A stretch of 64,000 nt of DNA from Lachnospiraceae bacterium (GCA_017391465.1 JAFOYH010000062.1:1-64000), one strand, 5' to 3'. Positions 54,060 through 63,507 are shown, counted from the stretch's first letter. Notes: generated by a model from the letters alone, not told the origin. Numbers and translations: made by a program.

Positions 54060-57000
54060 ACAATCGGAGTCTTCTTGTTTCTGCTGCTGCAGGTTCCGGA
54101 AAAACAGCAGTGTTAGTCGAACGCATCATTCAGAAAGTGACTTCCGATGAAAAACCGATGGATTTGGATCAGCTGTTGGTCGTAACATTTACAAAAGCAG
54201 CTGCCTCGGAGATGCGGGAACGTATTATGGGTGCCATTGATGCAAAGCTGGAACGAAATCCGGAGAATAGCCATCTTCAAAAACAAAAGATGTTATTACC
54301 TTCGGCAATGATTACGACAATTGACAGTTTTTGTATGAGCATTTTAAAAGAGCATTTTGATGCATTAAATTTGGATCCGGGATTTCGCGTGGGAGATCCA
54401 CAGGAAATGATACTTTTAAAACAAGATGTAGCTGAACAGTTATTAGAGGATTATTATACAGAAGGTTCACAGGAATTTATGGATTTTGCTTCGGCGTATT
54501 CCAGAGGAAAGCTTGACCAGGGACTTGTTGAATGGATTTTAAAAATCTATGACATTTCTCAAAGTTATCCATGGCCGGAAAAATGGCTTGATGATGCATT
54601 GCAATTTAATCCGGCCATTGTGGATGAGGAAAACGGAGAAAAAGCCATCGTTATTTCTGTTGTAAATGAAACGGGCTGTATTTTGGAAGAGATGGCAGAC
54701 AATATTGAGAGGGCATTCCACTTAACCTGTGAAACAGGGGGACCGGAACTTTATGCACCTATGTTGGAACACGATCTTCTTCAGATACGTGAGATGCAGA
54801 AATTAAAGGACTATTATCATCTTTATATACAGATGCATGCCATGAAATGGGATCGTCTTTCCGGGAAAAAACAGCCGGATGTGAATCCGGAATTGATGAA
54901 AGCTGTAAAGGAGCTGCGTCAGGAGGCAAAGGATCTTTATGGATGGCTTAAGAAAAATTATTATTCGGATGAGCCGGAATCGATGCTGGCAAAAGAGAAA
55001 CGTATTTTGCCTGGACTTTTAGTGCTATTACGTTTGACAAAGGATTTTTCCAGACGTTTTCAGGAAGAAAAGCTTGCGAGAAATATCATTGATTTTAATG
55101 ACCAGGAGCATTTTGCACTTCAGATTCTTTTGGATGAAAATATGCAAGCAACAGAAGCAGCAAAGCGTTATCGTCGTCAGTTTGAAGAAATAATGTGTGA
55201 TGAATATCAGGACAGCAATCAGGTTCAGGAAACGCTTTTGACGTGTATATCCAGAGAAGAAGAGGGGAATCCGAATATTTTTGTTGTTGGGGATGTAAAG
55301 CAAAGTATTTATCGCTTTCGTCTTGCTGAACCGGAAATTTTTTTGAATAAATATGACACATTTACAAAAAATGAAAGTCTTCATCAGCGTATTGATCTTC
55401 ATAAAAATTTTCGAAGCCGTGCTTGTGTCCTTGACGGTGTCAATGAAATATTTCGTTGTTTAATGACATCGGATATTTGTGGTATGGATTATGATTCAGA
55501 CGCTGCACTTTATCCGGGATTAGATTATAGCACAATAGATCATCCTGTGGCAGAATCTGCAGAATGGATATTGGTGGAACATGCAGAAGATAAAGAAATT
55601 ACAAAACGTGAAGCTGAAGCAAAAGCTGTTGGTCAGCGTATCCTTGAATTGCTTGATCCGGAAAAAGGTTTATGGGTTATGGATAAAGACAGCGGTGTTT
55701 ATCGAAAAGCAGATTATGGTGATGTCGTTATTCTTCTTCGTACAGTGAAAAACTGGACAGAGGATTTTGTACGAATATTAAAGAATATGGGCATACCGGC
55801 CATTGGTGAAACATCTTCTGGATTTTTTGATACTTTAGAGATTCAGGGAATTATGAATATGCTGCGTATCCTGGATAATCCGTTACAGGACATTCCTTTG
55901 GCCGCAGTTTTAACATCCTGTATCGGTGGGTTTTCGGATGAAGAACTTGCAAAAATCCGACTGATGGATCGAAAGGTCCATTTATATAATGATTTGTTGA
56001 TTTATACAGAACAGGGAGAAGAGACACTTCTGATTCGGAAAATCGAAACGTTTATGATACTCTATGATTGTTTGCGTGACATGAAAATTCATTGTTCTAT
56101 TGAGGAGCTCATTCGGGAAATATACGACCGGACAGGCTATGCGTTTTATATGATGGCTATGCCTGGGGGAGAGGTTCGAAAGGCGAATCTGGAACGTTTG
56201 ATTCAGTATGCTAAGGATTTCAGACATACGAGTTATCGAGGCCTTTTTCATTTTATCCGTTATGTGGATCAGTTAAAAGAAGCGAAAGAAGATGTTGGAG
56301 AAGCTGTTCTGCCAGGAAATGTCATCCAGTCGGTGCGTATTATGAGCATTCATAAGAGTAAAGGTTTGGAGTACCCCATCTGTATTGTGGCCGGTATGGG
56401 AAAAATTATGAATTTCAGCGAATCCAGAAGCCGTATTGTGGTTCATTCAAAATATGGAGTAGCAGCCGATGGTGTGGATTTGTCAAGACGAACAAAGATA
56501 CAGAGTTTGTCTCGCAAAGTATTTGCAAGGAAACTTTTACAGGAACAGATGGGTGAAGAAATTCGTGTGCTTTATGTGGCAATGACCCGTGCCCGAGAAA
56601 AATTGATTCTTGTTGGAACCGTTGAAGATGTGGAGAAAACAACACAAAAATGGGAATATGCAAAGAATACTGAGAAACCATTATCTTTTAGTCAGATTTT
56701 AAAAGCAAAGTCCTATCTGGATTGGCTGGGACCAATTTTTTGGTCAGATCATTCCTGTGGACGAAAGCGAGGATTCGATTTTCGTGTCATCACATTAACG
56801 GAACTTGCCTGTACAGAACTTCACGAAGAGATTGAAGCGGAGCGTTCAAAGTATGTTTTGGATGAATATCTGACCGAAGACGTCGATCAGGCGTTGTTTT
56901 ATGAGATTGATAAAAAAATGAACTGGCAGTATCCGAAAATATGGCTTACAACGCTTCAAGGCAAGATGACTGTCAGTGAATTAAAGAAGATGGCGGGAGA

Positions 57001-57610
57001 AGAGATGCCGGGAATGCTATTATATCCAAAAGAAGTTATGGTACGTCCGGCGGATGATGATCCATCCGTATATCTGGCACAGCAAAAAGGAACGGCAACA
57101 CATAAGATTTTTGAACTTTTACCATTTGGAGAAATTAAGGAATTACTGGATGTGGAAAATTTTATAGGGAAGTGTTTGAAACATGAATGGATTCCGGATT
57201 TTTGGAAGGATTTAATTCCTGTAGGTCAGATTTATCATTTTTGTCAGTCAGATCTCGGAAGGCGTATGGCAAAAGCGGAGATGGAACATAGACTTTATCG
57301 CGAACGGCCGTTTGTCATGGGTGTACCGGTGAAAGACATCTATTTAGAGCAATTAAAGGATATAGAAACTGAAGAACGTATATTGATTCAGGGCATCATT
57401 GACGTGTACTTTGAGGAAGATGATGGTGTTGTTTTGTTAGATTACAAGACAGATCGTATTCCGGGAGGAAAGGAAGGCGAGGAACTTCTGGTCAAACGTT
57501 ATAAAACCCAGTTGGATTATTATCAGATGGCTATTGAACAGATTACAGGAAAAAAAGTTAAGGACAGAATTTTATATTCTGTTATAATGAATAAAGAAAT
57601 TCATTGTTAA
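54014..57610 (+). CDS. addA: ATP-dependent helicase/nuclease subunit AddA
   Basis: 1198 aa UvrD-family helicase with a C-terminal nuclease. Walker A AAAGSGKTAVL (24-34), QLLVVTFTKAAASEMRERI, MCDEYQDSNQVQ (Walker B), VGDVKQSIYRFRLAEP, RIMSIHKSKGLEYP and LYVAMTRAREKL are the helicase motifs; VLLDYKTDRIPGG is the nuclease core. The start is GTG 54014, 7 nt after GAGGAGGTGA, inside addB, so the subunits are translationally coupled. Confidence 0.97.
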   Translation: MGKSWTEEQKQVIELNNRSLLVSAAAGSGKTAVLVERIIQKVTSDEKPMDLDQLLVVTFTKAAASEMRERIMGAIDAKLERNPENSHLQKQKMLLPSAMITTIDSFCMSILKEHFDALNLDPGFRVGDPQEMILLKQDVAEQLLEDYYTEGSQEFMDFASAYSRGKLDQGLVEWILKIYDISQSYPWPEKWLDDALQFNPAIVDEENGEKAIVISVVNETGCILEEMADNIERAFHLTCETGGPELYAPMLEHDLLQIREMQKLKDYYHLYIQMHAMKWDRLSGKKQPDVNPELMKAVKELRQEAKDLYGWLKKNYYSDEPESMLAKEKRILPGLLVLLRLTKDFSRRFQEEKLARNIIDFNDQEHFALQILLDENMQATEAAKRYRRQFEEIMCDEYQDSNQVQETLLTCISREEEGNPNIFVVGDVKQSIYRFRLAEPEIFLNKYDTFTKNESLHQRIDLHKNFRSRACVLDGVNEIFRCLMTSDICGMDYDSDAALYPGLDYSTIDHPVAESAEWILVEHAEDKEITKREAEAKAVGQRILELLDPEKGLWVMDKDSGVYRKADYGDVVILLRTVKNWTEDFVRILKNMGIPAIGETSSGFFDTLEIQGIMNMLRILDNPLQDIPLAAVLTSCIGGFSDEELAKIRLMDRKVHLYNDLLIYTEQGEETLLIRKIETFMILYDCLRDMKIHCSIEELIREIYDRTGYAFYMMAMPGGEVRKANLERLIQYAKDFRHTSYRGLFHFIRYVDQLKEAKEDVGEAVLPGNVIQSVRIMSIHKSKGLEYPICIVAGMGKIMNFSESRSRIVVHSKYGVAADGVDLSRRTKIQSLSRKVFARKLLQEQMGEEIRVLYVAMTRAREKLILVGTVEDVEKTTQKWEYAKNTEKPLSFSQILKAKSYLDWLGPIFWSDHSCGRKRGFDFRVITLTELACTELHEEIEAERSKYVLDEYLTEDVDQALFYEIDKKMNWQYPKIWLTTLQGKMTVSELKKMAGEEMPGMLLYPKEVMVRPADDDPSVYLAQQKGTATHKIFELLPFGEIKELLDVENFIGKCLKHEWIPDFWKDLIPVGQIYHFCQSDLGRRMAKAEMEHRLYRERPFVMGVPVKDIYLEQLKDIETEERILIQGIIDVYFEEDDGVVLLDYKTDRIPGGKEGEELLVKRYKTQLDYYQMAIEQITGKKVKDRILYSVIMNKEIHC

Positions 57611-57640
57611 TGAATAGATTTGCCTTTTCATGGTCATAAT
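57611..57640 (+). promoter_or_regulatory. Candidate sigma-G promoter of the SASP gene
   Basis: TGAATA (57611-57616), 18-nt spacer, CATAAT (57635-57640): close to the forespore sigma-G pattern TGAATA / CATACT. It begins right after the addA stop and is 28 nt before the SASP start. Confidence 0.6.
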
Positions 57641-57667
57641 CAAGATGATGGAAAGGCAGGTGTTTTT

Positions 57668-57910
57668 ATGAAAGCAGAAGGTGAATCCCGTTGGGAAGAA
57701 GTGATGATGAAAATCATCAATCAAAAACAGTGGGAACGGAAAACACCGGAACAACAGGAAAATGAACGTTTGAAATTCGAGATTACCGAAGAACTGGGGC
57801 TTCTTGAAAAGGTGGAAGAACTTGGTTGGAAAGGTTTGACGGCCAGAGAGACCGGACGGATTGGCGGTCGAATGAATCAAAAGAAAAAAGAGAAAAGAAA
57901 CGAGGAATAA
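57668..57910 (+). CDS. Alpha/beta-type small acid-soluble spore protein (divergent)
   Basis: 80 aa. The motifs LKFEITEELGL and GLTARETGRIGGRMN match the two conserved blocks of alpha/beta SASP, which coat and protect spore DNA. The FEITEE stretch corresponds to the GPR protease site, cut between Glu and Ile (inference from the family). It is longer at the N-terminus (Trp/Glu/Lys-rich) and more charged than typical members, with a Lys/Arg-rich end. ATG 57668 is chosen; a TTG at 57620 lies in the promoter. A sigma-G-like promoter precedes it. The methyltransferase gene starts 3 nt after its stop region. Confidence 0.85.
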   Translation: MKAEGESRWEEVMMKIINQKQWERKTPEQQENERLKFEITEELGLLEKVEELGWKGLTARETGRIGGRMNQKKKEKRNEE

Positions 57911-57912
57911 TT

Positions 57913-58704
57913 ATGGAAGCGTATTCAGAATTCGCCCAGGTGTACGATTTGTTTATGGACAACATACCTTATGATGAATGGTGCGATTATCTGGTCATGT
58001 TATTGAGAAAATATGGTGTGGATGATGGTCTGGTTCTGGAACTGGGCTGCGGTACCGGTAATATATCAGAGGCACTCCGACATAATGGTTATGATATGAT
58101 TGGTATCGATAATTCGGAAGAAATGTTATCTGTTGCCATTGAAAAAAGCATGGAAGTGGAAGATCCTTCTATCCCACAGTCTTTATATCTTTGTCAGGAC
58201 ATGCGTGAATTTGAGCTTTATGGAACGGTACGTGCGATTGTCAGTATCTGTGACAGTATGAATTATATAACGGAAGCTGAAGATTTAGAGGAAGTTTTTC
58301 GACTGGCAAACAACTATCTGGATCCGGATGGCGTATTTATCTTTGATATGAATACCTGTTATAAATATGAAAATCTTTTGGGGGAACAAACCATTGCAGA
58401 GACACGTGAAGATCATTGTTTTATTTGGGATAATTTTTATGATAGGGATTCACGTTTGAATGAATATGTGTTAAACTTATTTATTCAGGGCGATGATGGT
58501 CGTTATGATCGACATGAAGAAATTCATTATCAGAAAGCCTATGATTTAGAAGAAGTTCGTTCTCTAATCGAACGTGCCGGCATGAAATTTGAAGGTGCTT
58601 ATGACGCTTTTACATTAGAACCGGTGCGAGAGGATTCGGAACGTATCTATATCATTGCCAGAGAACAGGGCAAAAGTGAAAAGATGAAAAGTGAGGTAGA
58701 ATAA
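57913..58704 (+). CDS. Class I SAM-dependent methyltransferase
   Basis: 263 aa. LVLELGCGTGNISEAL is motif I for S-adenosylmethionine, MIGIDNSEEMLSVA is motif II, followed by SICDSMNYI and a beta-rich insert. The opening YSEFAQVYDLFMDNIPYDEW is common in small Firmicute methyltransferases of unknown substrate. ATG 57913 follows GAGGAA by 6 nt; an upstream in-frame ATG (57826) lies inside the SASP gene. hslO begins 1 nt after its stop. Confidence 0.9.
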   Translation: MEAYSEFAQVYDLFMDNIPYDEWCDYLVMLLRKYGVDDGLVLELGCGTGNISEALRHNGYDMIGIDNSEEMLSVAIEKSMEVEDPSIPQSLYLCQDMREFELYGTVRAIVSICDSMNYITEAEDLEEVFRLANNYLDPDGVFIFDMNTCYKYENLLGEQTIAETREDHCFIWDNFYDRDSRLNEYVLNLFIQGDDGRYDRHEEIHYQKAYDLEEVRSLIERAGMKFEGAYDAFTLEPVREDSERIYIIAREQGKSEKMKSEVE

Positions 58705-58705
58705 A

Positions 58706-59614
58706 ATGTCATGTTGCAGACCTGAACAGAATAAGGGAATTGATTATATCATTCGTGCTACAGGTGCGAACCACCAGGTGCGCATCTTTGCTGCGTCTAC
58801 AAGGGAAACGGTAGAATATGCAAGAGCGATTCATGCCACAAGTCCAGTGGCAACAGCAGCACTTGGCCGCCTCCTGACTGCAGGTGCGATGATGGGATGC
58901 ATGCAGAAAGGGGATAACGATGTGTTAACCCTTCAGATTAAATGTAGTGGTCCGATTAAAGGTTTAACAGTTACAGCCGATTCAAAGGCTTCTGTTAAAG
59001 GTTATGTAGATAATCCGGTTGTAATGCTTCCACCAAATGCAAAAGGTAAGCTGGACGTTGGCGGCGCATTGGATATGGGTGTTATGAGTATTATTAAAGA
59101 TATGGGCTTAAAAGAGCCATACGTTGGACAGACACATCTTGTATCGGGTGAAATCGCAGAGGATCTTGCATATTATTTTGCAACATCCGAACAGGTAAAT
59201 TCGGTTGTTTCTTTAGGCGTTTTGATGGAAAAAGATAATACTGTAAAACAGGCAGGCGGATTTATTTTACAGCTTATGCCATTTGCAGAAGAAGAAGTCA
59301 TTGCAAAACTCGAAGAGAATATTGGAAAACTTCCATCTGTAACAACAATGCTTGAAGAAGGCAATACACCGGAAGAGATGATTGAGCGTGTACTTGACGG
59401 TTTCGATGTGGAGATTATGGACAAGATTTCAACGAAATTTGATTGTAATTGTTCCAAGGAACGCGTTGAACGGGCTATTGTAAGTATTGGAAAAGATGAA
59501 ATTGAATCCATGATTGAAGAGGGCGAACCAATTGAAGTCAATTGTCATTTCTGCAACAGTCATTACATATTCAGTGTGGATGAATTAAAAGAAATTTTGA
59601 AAAAAAGTCATTAA
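58706..59614 (+). CDS. hslO: Redox-regulated chaperone Hsp33
   Basis: 302 aa cytoplasmic holdase activated by oxidation. The N-terminal domain shows DYIIRATGANHQVRIFAA and RLLTAGAMMGCMQKG; the C-terminal zinc switch has C-N-C and C-H-F-C (FDCNCSKERVERAI ... VNCHFCNSHY), the four Cys that bind zinc when reduced. GTGAGGT before the ATG. It is last in the SASP-methyltransferase-hslO run. Confidence 0.97.
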   Translation: MSCCRPEQNKGIDYIIRATGANHQVRIFAASTRETVEYARAIHATSPVATAALGRLLTAGAMMGCMQKGDNDVLTLQIKCSGPIKGLTVTADSKASVKGYVDNPVVMLPPNAKGKLDVGGALDMGVMSIIKDMGLKEPYVGQTHLVSGEIAEDLAYYFATSEQVNSVVSLGVLMEKDNTVKQAGGFILQLMPFAEEEVIAKLEENIGKLPSVTTMLEEGNTPEEMIERVLDGFDVEIMDKISTKFDCNCSKERVERAIVSIGKDEIESMIEEGEPIEVNCHFCNSHYIFSVDELKEILKKSH

Positions 59615-59631
59615 TACGATGATTAAAATGA

Positions 59632-59682
59632 AAAGAGTCAGATACCATAAATGAAATAATCTTATGGTGTCTGACTTTTTTT
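59632..59682. terminator. Bidirectional terminator between hslO and the Crp/Fnr gene
   Basis: GTCAGATACCATAA (59637-59650) / TTATGGTGTCTGAC (59662-59675), an A-rich left flank and a T7 right flank. Confidence 0.92.
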
Positions 59683-59683
59683 G

Positions 59684-60328
59684 TTAATCATCAAAATGCA
59701 GAGTGATGTGTCTTCCTTTGGATTCGATGAGTCCTTCATCACGCATCTTTTTCATTTCACGAAGCATGGCGCTTCGATCGATAAACAGATAATCTGCCAT
59801 GGAATTTAAAGTAAATGGTAATGAAAAATGATCGGAATGATGTTTATAACTCATTTGGTAAAAGTAAATCATAAGTTTACTTCGAATGGAACGTTGACTT
59901 AAAACCTCGATTCGTGAATGGAGTTTTCGTGTCTTGTTTGAAAAAATTTGAAGGACATTGCTGACAACAAGGCTATGATGGAGGCAGGCACTTTCACATC
60001 GTTTGATTAAATGGGAATAATCAAAATATAAGACCTGGCAGGCGGTTGTAGAAACAACTTCCATATCATTGTCATCGAATGGCTGTAAGAAGATATGACC
60101 AAATAAATCCTGTTCATAAAGATGCTCAATAATATTACGATATCCATCATAATCATATTTGATCAAATCTGCTTCACCAGATAAAATGACACCGATTTTG
60201 GAATCATTGAATTCGGAAAGAGAGATGCGTGTTTGCGGAGGAAAAGACTTAATCTGTGCTTTAAAGCAGATAATCATTCGGTCTAATTCTTCCTTGGAAA
60301 TATTATCAAATATATGAACTTCGCTCAT
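59684..60328 (-). CDS. Crp/Fnr family transcription regulator
   Basis: 214 aa. The N-terminal cyclic-nucleotide-binding-like beta domain (IGVILSGEADLIKYDYDGYRNIIEHL) lacks the Arg/Glu pattern of cAMP binding and any Cys cluster of Fnr. The C-terminal winged HTH shows FTLNSMADYLFIDRSAMLREMKKMRDEGLI. ATG 60328 follows GGAGG by 9 nt; a longer in-frame reading to 60511 runs through the promoter. A TTGCA-N8-TGCAA dyad over its -35 suggests autoregulation (inference). Target genes unknown. Confidence 0.9.
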   Translation of the reverse strand: MSEVHIFDNISKEELDRMIICFKAQIKSFPPQTRISLSEFNDSKIGVILSGEADLIKYDYDGYRNIIEHLYEQDLFGHIFLQPFDDNDMEVVSTTACQVLYFDYSHLIKRCESACLHHSLVVSNVLQIFSNKTRKLHSRIEVLSQRSIRSKLMIYFYQMSYKHHSDHFSLPFTLNSMADYLFIDRSAMLREMKKMRDEGLIESKGRHITLHFDD

Positions 60329-60369
60329 TTTGTACAGCCTCCGGATTATTTTAATATAAATATATAAAA

Positions 60370-60398
60370 ATTCTAACATAAATGAAAAAAAGTTGCAA
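60370..60398 (-). promoter_or_regulatory. Promoter of the Crp/Fnr regulator gene with a dyad at -35
   Basis: On the minus strand TTGCAA (60393-60398), 17-nt spacer, TAGAAT (60370-60375). The -35 forms half of a TTGCA-N8-TGCAA dyad (60393-60410). Confidence 0.65.
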
Positions 60399-60420
60399 TT
60401 ACGACTGCAATTCAGAATAA

Positions 60421-60445
60421 ATAAAAACAACCCCTGCAGGGGTTG
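60421..60445 (-). terminator. Terminator of pyrB-pyrI
   Basis: Palindrome CAACCCCTGCAGGGGTTG (60428-60445) followed on the minus strand by TTTTTAT, 8 nt beyond the pyrI stop. Confidence 0.9.
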
Positions 60446-60452
60446 CTTTTGT

Positions 60453-60878
60453 TTATTTAAAATCAAATTTTTCTTCACAGTAGAGACAACGATATGTACG
60501 TGTCTCAGCATCTGTTAACTTAAAAATCTGTGGTAATTCCTGTTCGACAGAGGAAATACAACGTGGATTTTTACAACGGATGACATTGGTGATCGTTTCT
60601 GGTAAATGTGGCTTCTTTTTCTGAACAATTTTACCGCCTTTGATAATATTCACAGTAATGGAATCATCAATAAAACCGAGAATATCCAGATCCAGATTCA
60701 TATCACCCTGAACCTTGATGATGTCTTTCTTACCCATCTTACTGCTAGAAGCATTCTTAATGATGGCAACCTGGCAATCCAATTTGTCGAGGCGCAGATA
60801 TTTATAAATATCCATACTTTTTCCAGCGCCGATATGGTCGATAACATAGCCTTCTTCAATACCACTGATATTTAACAT
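60453..60878 (-). CDS. pyrI: Aspartate carbamoyltransferase regulatory subunit
   Basis: 141 aa. PyrI binds nucleotide effectors and, through a zinc site, the catalytic chains. The zinc Cys are in [10 protein letters not shown] and [27 protein letters not shown] is the allosteric-domain opening. ATG 60878 follows GGGGGTGG and overlaps the pyrB end by 7 nt; an upstream in-frame ATG (60932) lies in pyrB. The pair makes an allosteric enzyme as in enteric bacteria. Confidence 0.97.
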   Translation of the reverse strand: MLNISGIEEGYVIDHIGAGKSMDIYKYLRLDKLDCQVAIIKNASSSKMGKKDIIKVQGDMNLDLDILGFIDDSITVNIIKGGKIVQKKKPHLPETITNVIRCKNPRCISSVEQELPQIFKLTDAETRTYRCLYCEEKFDFK

Positions 60879-61792
60879 AATTCCACCCCCAAAAGTTTCA
60901 TGATTAATGCCATACGTACATAAACACCACATTCTGCCTGTTTGAAGTAAGCAGCACGAGGATCGTTGTCCACTTCAACAGAAATTTCATTTACACGTGG
61001 CAGAGGATGGAGTACAAGCATATCTTTTTTTGCAAGTGCCATTTTAGTCATATCTAAGATATATTTGTCTTTCAAACGAATATAGTCTTCTTCGTTAAAG
61101 AAACGTTCTCTCTGAACACGTGTCATATAAAGAATGTCAAGTTCAGGCATAACTTCTTCGAGATCTTCTGTTTCGATAAAGTTCATATTGTTTTTCTGAA
61201 GAACTTCTTTTCGGATATAAGATGGAATCTTTAATTCTTCAGGAGAGATAAGGACGAATTTGATCTTTGGATAACGTACTAATGCACTAATGAGAGAATG
61301 AACTGTACGACCAAATTTTAAGTCGCCGCAAAGACCAATGGTCAGATTATCTAAACGACCTTTTAAATGATGAATGGTTAAGAGGTCGGTCAATGTCTGC
61401 GTTGGATGTTGATGACCGCCATCACCGGCATTGATCACAGGAATAGATGAGTGGGTAGCCGCAACTAAAGCAGCACCTTCTTTTGGATGACGCATTGCTG
61501 CAATGTCTGCATAAGCAGAGACAACACGAATGGTATCGGCAACACTTTCGCCTTTGGATGCAGAACTATCACTTCCACTGGAAAAGCCAAGAACGCTTCC
61601 GCCGAGGTTCAACATAGCTGCTTCAAAACTCAAGCGTGTACGTGTACTTGGTTCATAGAAAAGAGTCGCAAGTTTCTTGCCGTGACAAAGTTCGCTGTAT
61701 CGGCTGCGGTCTTTCATGATGTCTTCGGCGAGAAGTAAAAGTTCTTCTGTTTCTTCGACTGTAAAATCTAATGGATTAATTAAATGTTTCAT
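60872..61792 (-). CDS. pyrB: Aspartate carbamoyltransferase catalytic subunit
   Basis: 306 aa. It joins carbamoyl phosphate and aspartate in pyrimidine synthesis. [12 protein letters not shown] binds carbamoyl phosphate, [11 protein letters not shown] and [10 protein letters not shown] complete the site, and [12 protein letters not shown] opens the Asp domain. ATG 61792 has GGAGGTG directly upstream; an in-frame ATG 61831 has none. It is the first gene of pyrB-pyrI, with no pyrK/pyrD/pyrE nearby. Confidence 0.98.
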   Translation of the reverse strand: MKHLINPLDFTVEETEELLLLAEDIMKDRSRYSELCHGKKLATLFYEPSTRTRLSFEAAMLNLGGSVLGFSSGSDSSASKGESVADTIRVVSAYADIAAMRHPKEGAALVAATHSSIPVINAGDGGHQHPTQTLTDLLTIHHLKGRLDNLTIGLCGDLKFGRTVHSLISALVRYPKIKFVLISPEELKIPSYIRKEVLQKNNMNFIETEDLEEVMPELDILYMTRVQRERFFNEEDYIRLKDKYILDMTKMALAKKDMLVLHPLPRVNEISVEVDNDPRAAYFKQAECGVYVRMALIMKLLGVELC

Positions 61793-61847
61793 AGACACCT
61801 CCATTAATATATAAAAAATTAGTTGTAACAATAACTCAAATTAATTC

Positions 61848-61885
61848 ATTATACCATAAATTTTGCATTTGCATAGCAAAAATTT
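61848..61885 (-). promoter_or_regulatory. pyrB promoter: extended -10 with a dyad in the -35 region
   Basis: On the minus strand TGGTATAAT gives an extended -10 (TATAAT at 61848-61853). Upstream, AAATTTTGC (61858-61866) / GCAAAAATTT (61876-61885) forms an inverted repeat where the -35 would be. No attenuator hairpin is seen in the short leader. Confidence 0.55.
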
Positions 61886-61918
61886 TTTTAATAAACAGAA
61901 ATAGGAATGAATTACTAT

Positions 61919-61947
61919 TTGACATAAAAATTGGACTATGTTATTCT
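61919..61947 (+). promoter_or_regulatory. Promoter before the HEAT-methyltransferase gene
   Basis: TTGACA (61919-61924), 17-nt spacer, TATTCT (61942-61947). Confidence 0.6.
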
Positions 61948-61970
61948 GAAAAAAAAGAACATTTAAAATG

Positions 61971-61996
61971 GGCTATCTTTAAGATAGCCTTTTGTA
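61971..61996 (+). terminator. Short hairpin with T tract in the leader of the HEAT-methyltransferase gene
   Basis: GGCTATCTTTAAGATAGCC is a 9-1-9 palindrome followed by TTTTG, about 18 nt after the expected transcription start. It could attenuate the downstream gene or act as a DNA operator. Confidence 0.6.
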
Positions 61997-62022
61997 TTCG
62001 TGTAAAATATAGGAGTCAAGTG

Positions 62023-63507
62023 ATGATTCAGAAACTATGTGAAGAGATATTAGCCGGAAATAATGTTCGTGAGAACCTGATTGAATTAAATAAACGGATA
62101 AAAGAAGATTCAGAGCTCGATCGTTTTTTAGATGTTTATTATGAGTATGAAACACAATTTTATGCACTTTTTCAAGATGAAGATGCAAAGGTTAGAAAAA
62201 ATGTGATCAAGATTTTTGGTCGTGTAGCAGATCCCGTGCTTCTTGATATGCTTTTACAAGGATATAAAGAAGAAACGACTCAGTTTTTAAAAAGTGATTA
62301 TTTGAATGCCATTGAGAGTTTTGATTATAAAGAGCATTTGGATTTTTTTAAAGATCAGTTGAAAGCAGTAGCTAATCGGGAGAGAAATAAACATTCGATT
62401 GAAGAGATGAAGGCACTTCAGACATTGATCTGGAAAATTGAGCCTCCCCAAAAACATACTTTTGTTTACGGTGATAGGGTGGAACGTTTGCTTTTGGTTG
62501 TTCCAAAAGGACATGAGCGTATTGTTGAAGACGCTGTTCGTGAGATTCCAGAAACTACAGTTCGATCCATGCAAGGCGGTTGTGCGATTCAGACAAAACA
62601 TTTAGAACAGGTGCGCGACGTACGTATGTATCAGGCATTGCTTTTTGACTTTTATCCAGCCATGATTCCTTCTATGGATGGAAAAGTAATCGGAGAAAAG
62701 ATGGTGGAACAGGGAATTCTTGAGTTTCTTAACCGCCACCATAAAGAATATACATCATTCATTTTTCGTGTGGATGTTAAAGGTATCACAGACATGATGA
62801 AAAAAAATCAACTGGCTAAAACATTAGCGTTAAGTCTTGAGGAAAAGAGTCATGGATTGCTTATTAACGATTCATCTTATTACGAGATTGAGATTCGTGT
62901 GATCGTGGGGAACAAAGGATGCCGTGTGTTCTTAAAAATGTCTACGTTACCAGATTCACGATTCCAATATCGAAAATATATAATGGCTACATCTATGCAG
63001 CCATCGAAAGCGGCACTGATGATGCGTTATATAAAACCTTATATGAAAGAGGATGCCAATGTACTTGATCCGTTTTGTGGAACGGGTACACTGTTGATTG
63101 AAAGAGCCTTGGCGGGAAAGGTAAAGAGTCTGTATGGATTAGATATTTCAAGTTCTGCAATACAAGCGGCGTGGGAAAATTCACAGAGAGCAGGAAAAGT
63201 TCTAAATCTTGTTCAGAGGAATTTTAATGATTTTCGCCATGAATATACCTTTGATGAGATTTTGACCGACATGCCACGCGAATCTGCTCATATGAAAGGA
63301 AAACAGTTAGAATATGTTTATCAGCTGCTTTTTCTGCGAAGCAGGGAACTTTTGACAGAAAATGGCATTCTTGCCGTGTATTGTGAAGATGAATATCTGA
63401 TGGAACGTTGTATCAAAGCAAATCCTTGGATAAAGCGTTTGAAAAAGGTGATTATGACGAAAGACCAAACATCTTTTGTTTATATTTTGCAGAAATTATA
63501 TAAATAA
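62023..63507 (+). CDS. HEAT-like N-terminus fused to an RlmL/TrmN-type RNA methyltransferase
   Basis: 494 aa. Residues 1-150 are helical and HEAT-like (DEDAKVRKNVIKIFGRVADPVLLDMLLQ in two parts). The middle (about 150-330) could be a THUMP-related substrate region. The C-terminal Rossmann domain has motif I DPFCGTGTLLIERAL (349-363) and LYGLDISSSAIQAA. Motif IV, normally N/D-P-P-Y/F-G, reads TDMPRE (415-420), so catalysis may differ. ATG 62023 is 7 nt after GGAG; GTG 62020 is also possible. Substrate unknown, probably RNA. Confidence 0.8.
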   Translation: MIQKLCEEILAGNNVRENLIELNKRIKEDSELDRFLDVYYEYETQFYALFQDEDAKVRKNVIKIFGRVADPVLLDMLLQGYKEETTQFLKSDYLNAIESFDYKEHLDFFKDQLKAVANRERNKHSIEEMKALQTLIWKIEPPQKHTFVYGDRVERLLLVVPKGHERIVEDAVREIPETTVRSMQGGCAIQTKHLEQVRDVRMYQALLFDFYPAMIPSMDGKVIGEKMVEQGILEFLNRHHKEYTSFIFRVDVKGITDMMKKNQLAKTLALSLEEKSHGLLINDSSYYEIEIRVIVGNKGCRVFLKMSTLPDSRFQYRKYIMATSMQPSKAALMMRYIKPYMKEDANVLDPFCGTGTLLIERALAGKVKSLYGLDISSSAIQAAWENSQRAGKVLNLVQRNFNDFRHEYTFDEILTDMPRESAHMKGKQLEYVYQLLFLRSRELLTENGILAVYCEDEYLMERCIKANPWIKRLKKVIMTKDQTSFVYILQKLYK

